From assembly GCA_965276815.1 (NCBI GenBank), contig CBDIBE010000006.1:124001-188000 (forward strand): DNA of 64,000 bases, read 5' to 3'. Made by a program: the position numbers and the translations under genes. The DNA is from JAVVHH01 sp965276815 (GTDB taxonomy: Bacteria; Pseudomonadota; Alphaproteobacteria; Acetobacterales; Acetobacteraceae). The notes under the pieces were generated by a model. The model searched no databases, had not been told where the DNA came from, and saw nothing but the letters and a program-made list of their open reading frames with translations. Positions 44,262 through 52,376 of this stretch are shown here, one piece after another. Positions within the stretch are counted from its first letter, which is position 1. Each line of letters starts with the position of its first letter.

Positions 44262-45563
44262 TTACCCGAGCGGCGCATTGCGGCACTCCTTCATCGTCCA
44301 GATCGCAATGGCGCTCGCCACCCCGGCCGCGATCACCAGGTAGGCGGGCGAGATCGGATTGCCGGTCGCGCCGATCAGCCATTGGGCGGCAAACGGCGCA
44401 AAACCGCCGAAGATCGCCACCGAGAACCCATAGGACAGTGACAGCGCCGTGTAGCGCACTCGTGTCGGGAACAGCTCGGCCAGGATCACCGGGATGGTGC
44501 CCGTGTAGAGCGACTGGATCGCGGCCACGATCAGCATCGCCGTCAGCAGCGACTGGAACGTCCCCTGCCCGACCAGGATATAGAGCGGATAGCCGAGCAG
44601 CACATACAGCACCCCGGTCGTCCCGATCATCGGCCGCCGCCCGACCCGGTCGGACAGCGCCCCCGCGAACGGCGTCAGCACCATCACCAGCAGATTGGCC
44701 AGCGTCGCGCACAGCAGCGCCGAGCCGGCATCGAGATGCAGGGTTTTGACCGCGTATGTCGGCATGAACACGATCATCACGTAGTTCGCGACGATGCCGA
44801 TGATCGAGAGGAAGAACGCCTGCACGACCTGCACGCCATGCGTGTCGAACGCCTCGCGCAGCGGCGCCTTGGCAATCGCGTGACGCTCGGCGTTGCGCTC
44901 GAACGCCGGCGTCTCGGCCACCCTTGTGCGCAGGTAGTAGCCGATCGGCCCGAGCACGAACCCGATCAGGAACGGCACGCGCCAGCCCCAGCTCGCAAAA
45001 GCATCCGGCGCCAGGTAATTGGCCAGCAGATATGCCGAGAGCGAGGCCACCGTCGCGCCGATCTGCGTGCTGAACTGCTGCCAGCTCCCCGTCAGTCCGC
45101 GCTTGCCGGGCTCGGCATATTCGACGAGGAACGCCGCCGCCCCGCCCCACTCGCCGCCCGTCGAGAACCCCTGCCCGCACCGGCAGAGCAACAGCAGCAG
45201 CGGCGCGAACAGCCCGATCTGCGAGTAGGTCGGGATCAGCCCGGTGCAGCCCGTGGCCAGCGCCATCAGCCCGATCGTGATCACCAGCGCCGCCCGGCGC
45301 CCATGCCGGTCGCCATAGGCGCCGATGATGACCGCGCCGAGCGGGCGGAACAAAAAGCCGACGCCGAACGTGATGAACGTGTTGATCAGCGCCAGCTTGT
45401 CGTTGCCGGCCGGAAAGAAGGCTTGGCTGATCGGGACGGCGAAAAACCCGTAGAGGACGAAATCGAACAGCTCGAAGAAATTGCCGACCGCGCAGGAGAA
45501 GATCGCGCGCCGGCGGAGCAACTGCGCAGCGGGCGACGTCAGGTCGAGCGCGGCTTCACTCAT
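44262..45563 (-). CDS. MFS transporter, metabolite:H+ symporter (MHS) family
   Basis: 433 residues with about 12 membrane spans. MHS signatures: SCAVGNFFELFDFVLYGFFA in span 1, GVGFLFRPLGAVIIGAYGDR then HGRRAAL at the first cytoplasmic loop, GQGFSTGGEWGGAAAFLVEY, and SDRVGRRPM in the second half. MHS members take up organic acids such as alpha-ketoglutarate, citrate or proline betaine. The substrate here is unknown. It lies 31 bases after the hydrolase gene on the same strand direction, so a shared transcript is unlikely to start with it. Confidence 0.88.
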   Translation of the reverse strand: MSEAALDLTSPAAQLLRRRAIFSCAVGNFFELFDFVLYGFFAVPISQAFFPAGNDKLALINTFITFGVGFLFRPLGAVIIGAYGDRHGRRAALVITIGLMALATGCTGLIPTYSQIGLFAPLLLLLCRCGQGFSTGGEWGGAAAFLVEYAEPGKRGLTGSWQQFSTQIGATVASLSAYLLANYLAPDAFASWGWRVPFLIGFVLGPIGYYLRTRVAETPAFERNAERHAIAKAPLREAFDTHGVQVVQAFFLSIIGIVANYVMIVFMPTYAVKTLHLDAGSALLCATLANLLVMVLTPFAGALSDRVGRRPMIGTTGVLYVLLGYPLYILVGQGTFQSLLTAMLIVAAIQSLYTGTIPVILAELFPTRVRYTALSLSYGFSVAIFGGFAPFAAQWLIGATGNPISPAYLVIAAGVASAIAIWTMKECRNAPLG

Positions 45564-45594
45564 CGTAACAACTCCAAACCTTCACTTGGCTAGC

Positions 45595-46383
45595 CTATGC
45601 AGCATTCCCGGCCGAGACAATCACCGGCAAATAGCGCAGCACGGCCTCGGCCACGGTCGCCGGGTCCTCGACCGGAAGCGCGTGGCCGATGTTCTCCAGC
45701 TCGATCAGTTGCGCCCGTTCGCCAAGCTCCGCCTTCAGCGACCGTCCATTCTCGGGCGGCGCGGCGACATCGGCGAGGCCTTGCACGATCAGCACCTTGG
45801 CCGACCCGGCGGTCCACCACGACGCCGTATCGGTCGCCGCGGCCGCCGCGAGATAGCTCCGCATCACCGGCTGCGACCACCCGTCCATCCAGACCGAGAT
45901 GTCGCGCCCCTTACCATACCAGGCGGCCTCAACCGCCCGCGCCCGCACGTCCGGCGGCGTGTCTTCGGCCTGCGCCAGCCGGATCGCCGCCGCGATCTCC
46001 GCGCTGGGCTGCACCTTGCCGCTGCAACCCAGCAACACCACGCCCTGCACCAGCGTCGACCGGTCCGCGGCGGTCATGCGGGCGATGCGGTTGCCGAAGC
46101 CATGGCCGATCAGCACCGCCCGCCCCGAAGTCGCTTCGATCACCGCGGCCACGTCCCGCGCTAAATCGTGCAGCGTCAGTCCCTCGAGCGGGCCCTCGCT
46201 GCCGCCGCTGCCGCGCAGGTCCGGCTGGATCACCTGATACCCCGCCTCGAGCAGGTGGGCGGCAAACGGATCGAGGTCCTCGGCCCCTCGCCCAAGACCC
46301 GGCAGCAAGACCAGCGCCTGCCCGTTGCCCTGCATCCGGACCCGGATCCGCGCCGGGCCGGCCGCGATCGTGCGTACTTCCAT
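45595..46383 (-). CDS. Alpha/beta-hydrolase-fold protein lacking the usual nucleophile Ser
   Basis: 262 residues with a clear fold: LVLLPGLGRGAEDLDPFA (oxyanion region), QPDLRGSGGSEGPL, an elbow LIGHGFGNRIARM, VQGLADVAAPPENG (Asp205) and NIGHALPVEDP (His234). The elbow normally reads G-x-S-x-G; here residue 95 is Gly, so the catalytic Ser is missing. Either the protein acts without a Ser nucleophile or it is a binding or degenerate form. It is followed by the ABC binding-protein gene's neighbour arrangement on the same strand, one base downstream of that gene's stop region. Confidence 0.8.
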   Translation of the reverse strand: MEVRTIAAGPARIRVRMQGNGQALVLLPGLGRGAEDLDPFAAHLLEAGYQVIQPDLRGSGGSEGPLEGLTLHDLARDVAAVIEATSGRAVLIGHGFGNRIARMTAADRSTLVQGVVLLGCSGKVQPSAEIAAAIRLAQAEDTPPDVRARAVEAAWYGKGRDISVWMDGWSQPVMRSYLAAAAATDTASWWTAGSAKVLIVQGLADVAAPPENGRSLKAELGERAQLIELENIGHALPVEDPATVAEAVLRYLPVIVSAGNAA

Positions 46384-46384
46384 C

Positions 46385-47965
46385 TCAGCTCTTCTCGATA
46401 TTCCAATAGACCAGCGTGTTGGCCTTCAGCACGCCCTTGACGTTCGACCGCCAGACGAAGGGCTGCTTGAACTGGCCCAGCGGCACATAGGGCAGCGACT
46501 CCCAAAGCCGCACATGCATCTTCTCCAACAGCGCATGCTGCTTCGCCGGGTCGCTCTCGCGGATGTATTGCAGCCGCATGTCCTCCTCGACCTGGTCGCA
46601 CGGCCAACCGACGAAATTCTTGCCGTCGCAGGTCGTGATAGTCGACGGGCTGGTCAGCGGGCTCGCGAGCTGCGCGCCGTTGGCGCTGGTGTGGAAAATG
46701 TTCCAGCCGCCCTGCGCCGGCGGATCCTTCTTCGCCCGCCGGGCCGAGACCGTGCCCCAATCCGACATCTGCATGTCCAAATTCATGCCAATCTTCTTGC
46801 AGACATCCGCCGTCACCAGGCTCATCTGCGCATAAGCGGGGATGTCGTTGCCGCCGATCAGCACCACGGGCTCGCCCTTGTAGCCGGACTCCTTGAGCAG
46901 CGTGCGAGCGAGGTTCAAATCCGGCTTGCGATAGGCGTCCGAGCCGATTTCCGTGCCGTTCGGGCTGCCGCAGACCCAGAAAGCGTAGCATTCCCGCCAA
47001 AATTTCGGGTCGCCATAGGCGGCCTCCATGTAATCGCGCTGGTTGACTGCGTGCGCCATGGCCTGGCGCGCCTTGACGTTGTTGAACGGCGGATAAAGGA
47101 AGTTGAACCGCAGCACCGCGTAGGTCTCGATCGGCCAGACCTCGCCGACGACGATGTTGGGATCGCCGGCCACGGTTGGCAGCAAGTCGATGGTCGGCCC
47201 ATCCAGAAAATCCACCTCGCCGCTACGGATGGCCCCGTAGGCGATGCTTGGGTCGGGGATGACGACCAACTCGACGCGGTCGACCTTGACCACCTTGCCG
47301 CCGGCAAACCCGCTGGGCGGCTCGGCCCGCGGCACGTAGCCCGCAAATTTGTCGTAGACCAGCCGGTTTCCGGGCCGATACGCGTCGAGATTGAAGCGGA
47401 ACGGGCCGGAGCCGATATACTCCTTGATCGGCGTGTACGGATCGGTCAACGCCTCCTTCTCGCGCAGGATCGCGCCGCACACGCCGTTGCTGCCGCCGAG
47501 CAGGAACTCGACATAGTTGAACGGCGCCTTCAGCCGCAGCGTAAAGGTTCGCTCGTCCACTGGGTCGAGCGAGGCGATCAGACTGGCAAAAATCTGGTTC
47601 TGCGTGTCGCGGATGAACATGCGCCGCAGCGTGGACACCACGTCGCGCGACGTGACCGGCGAGCCGTCATGAAACCGCAGACCCGGCCGCAACGTGAACC
47701 GGTACAGCAGCCGGTCGTCCGACTTGGTCCAAGTATCGACCATCTGCGGCTGCGGGACCATATCAGCGTCCCAGCTGAACAACGTGTCGTAGACCATCGC
47801 CACATGGACCGAGGTGACGTTGGCCTGCGACTGGTGCGGATCGAACACCTGTGGCTCGGCCTGCGGCACGACGCGCAGCACCGATTTCGCGGGCTGCGCC
47901 GCGGCCGTTCCGCCGCTTACCGCCAGTGCGGCGCCCATGCTCGTGAAGCTGCGCCTGCTGATCAT
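46385..47965 (-). CDS. ABC transporter substrate-binding protein, peptide/nickel family (SBP_bac_5)
   Basis: 526 residues. A twin-arginine-type leader (MISRRSFTSMGAALAVSG then GTAAA) suggests export by Tat. The mature part has VVPQAEPQVFDPHQSQANVT, LYRFTLRPGLRFHDGSPVTS (the SBP_bac_5 signature) and IKEYIGSGPFRFNLDAYRPG. Family members bind oligopeptides, opines or other small molecules. No permease or ATPase genes are adjacent, so it is an orphan receptor. The ATG at 47965 is chosen because it exposes the leader. The hydrolase gene starts two bases after the stop. Confidence 0.88.
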   Translation of the reverse strand: MISRRSFTSMGAALAVSGGTAAAQPAKSVLRVVPQAEPQVFDPHQSQANVTSVHVAMVYDTLFSWDADMVPQPQMVDTWTKSDDRLLYRFTLRPGLRFHDGSPVTSRDVVSTLRRMFIRDTQNQIFASLIASLDPVDERTFTLRLKAPFNYVEFLLGGSNGVCGAILREKEALTDPYTPIKEYIGSGPFRFNLDAYRPGNRLVYDKFAGYVPRAEPPSGFAGGKVVKVDRVELVVIPDPSIAYGAIRSGEVDFLDGPTIDLLPTVAGDPNIVVGEVWPIETYAVLRFNFLYPPFNNVKARQAMAHAVNQRDYMEAAYGDPKFWRECYAFWVCGSPNGTEIGSDAYRKPDLNLARTLLKESGYKGEPVVLIGGNDIPAYAQMSLVTADVCKKIGMNLDMQMSDWGTVSARRAKKDPPAQGGWNIFHTSANGAQLASPLTSPSTITTCDGKNFVGWPCDQVEEDMRLQYIRESDPAKQHALLEKMHVRLWESLPYVPLGQFKQPFVWRSNVKGVLKANTLVYWNIEKS

Positions 47966-48055
47966 CGCCCTGCCCTCTCCGGCATCTTCCCCGACGGTTG
48001 CACCCTGCCGCCGGCCTGGCAAGCTGACGGGGTCACGCTGCAAAAGGTTCGTCCC

Positions 48056-48823
48056 ATGTCCGCCGACCTCTTCGACCTCACTGGCCGCACGGCTCTCGTC
48101 ACCGGCTCTTCACGCGGCCTCGGCCGGGCCATGGCGGAGGGGCTGGCCGCCTGCGGCGCCGCATTGGTGCTCAACGGGGTCGATCCGGGACGCCTGTCCG
48201 AAGCCGCCGCCGTGCTGCGCGGCATGGGACGGACAGTACACGAGGCGTGCTTCGACGTTGGCGACGAGGCCGCGATCGTGGACGCGTTCGCCCGCTTCGA
48301 CCGCGAGGGGATCGCGATCGACATCCTGGTCAACAATGCCGGGATCCAGTTCCGCAAACCGATGGTGGAGCTGGAGACGGCCGATTGGCGCCGGGTCATC
48401 GAGATCAACCTGACGAGCGCCTTCGTCGTCGGGCGCGAGGCGGCGCGGCGCATGATCCCGCGCGGACGCGGCAAGGTGATCAACGTCGGCTCGCTGACCA
48501 GCGAGCTCGCCCGGGCCACGGTGTCGCCGTACGCCGCGGCCAAGGGCGGCATCCGGATGCTGACGCGCGAGATGGCGGCCGAATGGGCGCCGCACGGTAT
48601 CCAGGCCAACGCGATCGGCCCCGGCTACATGCTGACCGACCTGAACCAGCCCTTGATCGAGGACCAGGTGTTCAATTCCTGGGTGGTCGGCCGCACGCCG
48701 GCGCGCCGCTGGGGCAAGCCGGAGGAGCTGATCGGCACCGTGGTTTTCCTCGCCTCCGCCGCCTCGGATTACGTCAACGGGCAGATCATCTATGTCGATG
48801 GCGGAATGTCCGCGGTGCTCTGA
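48056..48823 (+). CDS. Short-chain dehydrogenase/reductase, gluconate 5-dehydrogenase-like
   Basis: 255 residues. NAD(P)-binding TGSSRGLGRAMA at residues 16-27, ILVNNAGIQFRKP, catalytic Ser in NVGSLTSELARATVSPYAAA with the Tyr-x3-Lys, and a C-terminal YVNGQIIYVDGGMSAVL. The pattern IQFRKPMVELETADWRRVIE is close to 5-keto-D-gluconate reductase/IdnO-type enzymes, though substrate cannot be fixed. A much longer open frame to 46325 exists but is a shadow; the ATG at 48056 fits the family. It is divergent from the binding protein across 90 bases. Confidence 0.88.
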   Translation: MSADLFDLTGRTALVTGSSRGLGRAMAEGLAACGAALVLNGVDPGRLSEAAAVLRGMGRTVHEACFDVGDEAAIVDAFARFDREGIAIDILVNNAGIQFRKPMVELETADWRRVIEINLTSAFVVGREAARRMIPRGRGKVINVGSLTSELARATVSPYAAAKGGIRMLTREMAAEWAPHGIQANAIGPGYMLTDLNQPLIEDQVFNSWVVGRTPARRWGKPEELIGTVVFLASAASDYVNGQIIYVDGGMSAVL

Positions 48824-48884
48824 GGCGGCTTTCGCGATCCGGCCAAACAGGGGTAGCCTCCCCACTCGGAGAGGAGCGAAACCA

Positions 48885-49115
48885 ATGTCAGACCCGGTCT
48901 ACAAAATCGTCGAGCTGGTCGGAACGTCCGAGGACAGCATCTCGGATGCGATCGACACCGCGATCTTGAAAGCCTCGCAGACTTTACGGCATATGGGCTG
49001 GTTCGAGGTCACCAACATCCGGGGCTCGGTCGCGGACGGCGAAGTCGGGCGCTATCAGGTCACGATCAAGGCCGGCTTCACGCTCGAGGGCCGCGTCGAC
49101 GAGGACGAGGACTGA
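48885..49115 (+). CDS. Dodecin family flavin-binding protein
   Basis: 76 residues. Dodecins form hollow 12-mers that store riboflavin or FMN. The sequence VYKIVELVGTSEDSISDAID, ASQTLRHMGWFEVTNIRG with the flavin-stacking Trp, and YQVTIKAGFTLEGR matches the family over its full length. Strong GGAGAGGAG Shine-Dalgarno nine bases before the ATG. It lies 61 bases after the SDR gene, possibly in the same transcript. Confidence 0.93.
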   Translation: MSDPVYKIVELVGTSEDSISDAIDTAILKASQTLRHMGWFEVTNIRGSVADGEVGRYQVTIKAGFTLEGRVDEDED

Positions 49116-49123
49116 GCGCTTCG

Positions 49124-49600
49124 CTATCCGGCCGCGGCACGCTCCAGGGCCGCAACGTCCAGCTTGATCATCGCGCACATGGCCGCGAAGACCCGGCCCG
49201 AGACGGTCGGGTCGGCGTCGGCCAAGAGCCGCGGCAAAATCTCGGGCACGATCTGCCAAGGCACGCCCCACTTGTCGCGTAGCCAGCCGCACATCATCTC
49301 CGCGCCCCCGTCAGCGATGAGCGCCGTCCACAGCCGATCGACCTCCGCTTGGTCGGCACACGTCACGGAGATCGAGGCGGCAGTGCCGTAATCCGCCGGC
49401 CTGCCGCCGTTCAACGCCTGGAAGCTCTGGCCGCCAAGGGTGAAGGTCACCAGGATGACGTCGCCCGCATTCCCGCCGGGCCAATCCCCTGGCGAACGCT
49501 GAATCTGCTCGACGCGGGAGCCGGGCAGGAGGGAGACATAGAAGCGGACGGCCGTCTCGGCATCGTTGCCAAACCAGAGGCAGGTGCTAACTCTCGACAT
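49124..49600 (-). CDS. VOC family protein, PhnB-like
   Basis: 158 residues. PhnB-type VOC pattern: STCLWFGNDAETAVRFYVSL, VTFTLGGQSFQALNGG, EVDRLWTALIADGGAEMMCG and WLRDKWGVPWQIVPEILPRL. These are often labelled 3-demethylubiquinone methyltransferase-like, but the fold gives no methyltransferase motif, and real activity is unknown. The start overlaps the 3-prime end of the truncated serine hydrolase by 14 bases. Confidence 0.85.
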   Translation of the reverse strand: MSRVSTCLWFGNDAETAVRFYVSLLPGSRVEQIQRSPGDWPGGNAGDVILVTFTLGGQSFQALNGGRPADYGTAASISVTCADQAEVDRLWTALIADGGAEMMCGWLRDKWGVPWQIVPEILPRLLADADPTVSGRVFAAMCAMIKLDVAALERAAAG

Positions 49601-49883
49601 CGAAACGATACGTGCCGGACGCGACGTCTTGCTTCAGCCGCTCCTCGACGGTGATCGGCTCGTCCAGGTCGAGGCGTCCTTCATGCACTGCTTTCAGCGC
49701 GGCCATCATGATCGACACCTTGCGCGTGCTGGCCGACGGCGTCTTGGTCTCCGCCTCCCGCGCGATCGTCTGCCCGGTCCCGCAAAGCTTGACGTAGAAC
49801 CGCGGGGTGAACGGTTCGGCGTCGCAAATCGCGTGCAGCCGGGCCTCAAGCCCGTCCGTTTCCGGTTTCAGGACCGCGCTCAT
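49587..49883 (-). pseudogene. Truncated class A beta-lactamase-like serine hydrolase
   Basis: 98 residues. RFYVKLCGTGQTIAREAETK, TPSASTRKVSIMMAALKA and VHEGRLDLDEPITVEERLKQ match the N-terminal third of serine hydrolases in the beta-lactamase/PBP superfamily, with the S52-x-x-K55 motif. The usual full length is near 280 residues; the SDN and KTG motifs are missing because the frame stops right after SGTYRFDVES. The ATG overlaps the Ldh-family stop (ATGA), so the intact ancestor was probably in that operon and lost its 3-prime end where the VOC gene now begins. Confidence 0.7.
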
Positions 49884-50956
49884 GCCGCCACTTCCTCGCC
49901 AAGCATCCACGGCACGCCCGACTCCTCGGCAATCACCTTGATCTTCGCCAGCAAATTGCGGCCGACCGGGATGCCCTCCTGCATGCGCCGCGCCGCGTGG
50001 CGGCGTTCGGGGTCGCCGGCGACCATCACCGGCGTGGCCGCATCGATCGCCGTCGTCGCGCGCAGCGCGTCGCACAGCGCCGCCACATCCGCCTCGAACT
50101 CGCCTTCGCCGCGCATCAGCGTCGGGCTCATAGCCAGGCAGAAATGGCCGAGGTCGAGGCCTTTCGGCTGCTTCAGATGCATCGGATCGGTGATCAGCGT
50201 CGAGCCGGACAGGCACGCGGCCAGGATGTTGACCATAACCGACAGCCCATAACCCTTATAGCTGCTCCCCTCCGGGCTCCCGCCCAGCGACGTCAGATAC
50301 CCGCCCTTCTGCACCTCGAGCGGATCCGTCGAAGGCAGCCCGTCTTTGTCGAGCAGCCAACCCGCCGGCGCCGGCAGATTCTCGTTCGCCTTGTTGCGGA
50401 TCCGCCCCGCCGCCACCGTCGTCGTCGCCATATCCAGCAGGAACGGCTCGCCCGGCCGACCCGGCGCCGCAAACGCCCAAGGATCCGTCCCCAGCCGCGC
50501 CTGCGCCCCGCCCGTCGGCGCCACCTGGATCATCGAGGCCGAGGTCGCGACCATGCCGATCAGCCCCGCCTCCGCCGCCATGCCAGCGTAGAACCCGCAA
50601 GCGCCGAAATGCGACGAGTTGCGCACCGAGACCACGCCGATCCCGATCGCCCGCGCCTTGCCGATCGCCGTCTCCATCGCCTGCCGCGCCGGCTCATGCC
50701 CCAGACCGGCATCGCCGTCGACGAGCGCCGAAACCGGCGTCTCGCGCACGATCTGCGGCTCGGCCGCGATGCGGACCCGGCCGCTGCGATGCCGCTCGTA
50801 ATAGGTCGGCACCGTCGAGACCCCATGGCTATCGATCCCGTGCAGGTCGGCCCAGGACATCACCTCGGCGGTGCGCTCCGCGAACGCCGGCTTCATGCCC
50901 CAAGCCGTCAGCAGCGCCTGCAGCTGCGCGCGATGCGTCGCATATGACGCTGGCAT
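49880..50956 (-). CDS. Ldh family NAD(P)-dependent oxidoreductase (malate/L-lactate/ureidoglycolate type)
   Basis: 358 residues. The family fold is recognisable: DLHGIDSHGVSTVPTYYERH with the catalytic His region, VSVRNSSHFGACGFYAGMAA, GTDPWAFAAPG, and YKGYGLSVMVNILAACLSG near 250. Members reduce 2-keto acids or oxidise 2-hydroxy acids. The ATG at 50956 overlaps the upstream NTF2-like stop (TGATG). The neighbours (TauD dioxygenase, NTF2-like, ABC receptor) suggest a catabolic set for an imported organic acid or sulfonate-like compound, by inference only. Confidence 0.88.
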   Translation of the reverse strand: MPASYATHRAQLQALLTAWGMKPAFAERTAEVMSWADLHGIDSHGVSTVPTYYERHRSGRVRIAAEPQIVRETPVSALVDGDAGLGHEPARQAMETAIGKARAIGIGVVSVRNSSHFGACGFYAGMAAEAGLIGMVATSASMIQVAPTGGAQARLGTDPWAFAAPGRPGEPFLLDMATTTVAAGRIRNKANENLPAPAGWLLDKDGLPSTDPLEVQKGGYLTSLGGSPEGSSYKGYGLSVMVNILAACLSGSTLITDPMHLKQPKGLDLGHFCLAMSPTLMRGEGEFEADVAALCDALRATTAIDAATPVMVAGDPERRHAARRMQEGIPVGRNLLAKIKVIAEESGVPWMLGEEVAA

Positions 50957-51378
50957 CAGCCCGGCCCTGCGAAGGACGGGTGATCGCTCCCGAGCTCGAC
51001 GATCCGCCACCCCGCATCCGTATGACGCAGCCGAGCCCGCACGGTGCGGATGTTCTCGACCCCCTTCAGTGGCGACGGGCCGGTCGGCCGATCCCCGGAA
51101 TCATGCCGCACCACGAGCATGTATGCGGTGACCAGCGCCTCATCCATCCCGTGCGGCTCGGCGAACACATTGGTCAGCAAATGATGGATGCGCATGGTCG
51201 GCGACCGCTTCGCCATCGCCTCCTCGATGTCGGCGGCGTTGCGCAGCTCGGCCCCCTGCCGCCGCCACACCCCGTCCCCGGCCATCAGCGCTGTGAGCAG
51301 CAAATTGTCGCGGTCGTCGAGCGCGCGGAAGAAGCGGATGACAGTCTGCGCCGGGTCGAGCGGCGGACAGGCGGCCAC
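50956..51378 (-). CDS. NTF2-like (SnoaL-type) protein
   Basis: 140 residues. A cone-shaped alpha+beta fold is predicted from TVIRFFRALDDRDNLLLTAL, RQGAELRNAADIEEAMAKRS, RIHHLLTNVFAEPHGMDEAL and DAGWRIVELGSDHPSF. SnoaL-type proteins are small hydratases, isomerases or ligand binders; the catalytic residues cannot be fixed here. It lies between the TauD and Ldh genes, abutting TauD directly and overlapping Ldh by one base, so it is probably part of the same pathway. Confidence 0.8.
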   Translation of the reverse strand: MAACPPLDPAQTVIRFFRALDDRDNLLLTALMAGDGVWRRQGAELRNAADIEEAMAKRSPTMRIHHLLTNVFAEPHGMDEALVTAYMLVVRHDSGDRPTGPSPLKGVENIRTVRARLRHTDAGWRIVELGSDHPSFAGPG

Positions 51379-52284
51379 CTAAACGGCCACTTCCAGCAAG
51401 CCTTCGCGCACGAAATCCGGGTCGAAAATCCGGTCTGCCATGACCTGGCAGCGCTTGATCAGCCGGTGCTCGTCCGGGCCGTAATCCGGCTTGGCGTTGT
51501 GCAGCGTCCCGATATGGTCCCACATCAGCACGTCGTTCTCGGTCCAGCGGTGCGCATACTGGTATTTCGGCTGCAGCTGATGCGCGAACAGGTGCTCCAG
51601 CACGCGGTCGCTCTCCGCCTCGTCCATCTCGTTGATGCGGATCACGTAGCCGGGGTTGCAATACAGCACGCGCCGGGCGGTGATCGGGTGTGTCATGACC
51701 ACCGGATGCACCGAGGGCGGCCGCTTAGCGCGCTGCTCCGGCGTCAGCGCCGGGCGGGTGCTGCCGGGCCGGTTGCGCATCTCGTCCCAGAACTTGTTGA
51801 AATCATGCGTCGCCGTCATGCCGTCGAGCAGCTGCTTCAGCGCCGGGTCCAGATCATCATAGGCCTGGTGCATGTTGGCGAACTCAGTATTGCCGAGCGG
51901 CTGGCCGTCCCTGCGCGGGATCTTGATCCCGTAGAGCACATTGGTGAAGCCGATCAGCTCATTATACGACATGTCGGTGTGCCAGTCCTGCCCGGCATCG
52001 GCGAGCCCGACCGGCTGGCCATTCTCGACGACGTTGGACAGGATCATCACCTCCGGCATCCCGGGCTCGCAGTAGGTCCCGGTGAGCGACGACTGCAGGC
52101 CGCCGAAATGCTCGGAAAACGCCTTGAGCTGCGGCGCCGTCAGCGACTGCTGCGGAAAGCACAGCACGCCGTATTCGCCGAGCACCCGCAGGATGGTGCC
52201 GAAATCGACCCGGCCGAGCGGCTGGGCGAGATCGATCCCCTCGACGGTGGCGCCCACGGTTTGGTTTGTCGGGGTCAACTGCAT
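51379..52284 (-). CDS. TauD/TfdA family Fe(II)/2-oxoglutarate dioxygenase
   Basis: 301 residues. Iron ligands His102-x-Asp104 in DWHTDMSYN and the distal His262 in IGTLHNAKPDYG, followed by an Arg in DEHRLIKR that would bind 2-oxoglutarate. The N terminus GATVEGIDLAQPL fits the family. TauD/TfdA enzymes hydroxylate taurine, alkylsulfonates, herbicides and many other small molecules; the substrate here is unknown. The ATG at 52284 faces the divergent ABC receptor gene across 92 bases, so the two are probably co-regulated. Confidence 0.88.
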   Translation of the reverse strand: MQLTPTNQTVGATVEGIDLAQPLGRVDFGTILRVLGEYGVLCFPQQSLTAPQLKAFSEHFGGLQSSLTGTYCEPGMPEVMILSNVVENGQPVGLADAGQDWHTDMSYNELIGFTNVLYGIKIPRRDGQPLGNTEFANMHQAYDDLDPALKQLLDGMTATHDFNKFWDEMRNRPGSTRPALTPEQRAKRPPSVHPVVMTHPITARRVLYCNPGYVIRINEMDEAESDRVLEHLFAHQLQPKYQYAHRWTENDVLMWDHIGTLHNAKPDYGPDEHRLIKRCQVMADRIFDPDFVREGLLEVAV

Positions 52285-52335
52285 CGCCAAGCCTCCCTGT
52301 TTGCAATCGGGATAAGATATCGCATGACAAAGTCA

Positions 52336-52358
52336 ACCGCTCGGGAGAAGAGAGCGGT
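52336..52358. repeat. Inverted repeat in the TauD/ABC-receptor divergent promoter region
   Basis: ACCGCTC at 52336-52342 and GAGCGGT at 52352-52358 form a perfect 7-base stem around a nine-base loop. It ends 18 bases before the receptor ATG, just upstream of the GGAGG site. It may be an operator or a leader hairpin. Confidence 0.4.
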
Positions 52359-52376
52359 CAAACGGAGGGAACGCAA

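Noticed and set aside
46325..48055. Long plus-strand extension upstream of the SDR gene
   Set aside because: The SDR family N terminus begins at 48056; the extension is antisense to the ABC receptor and has no motif.
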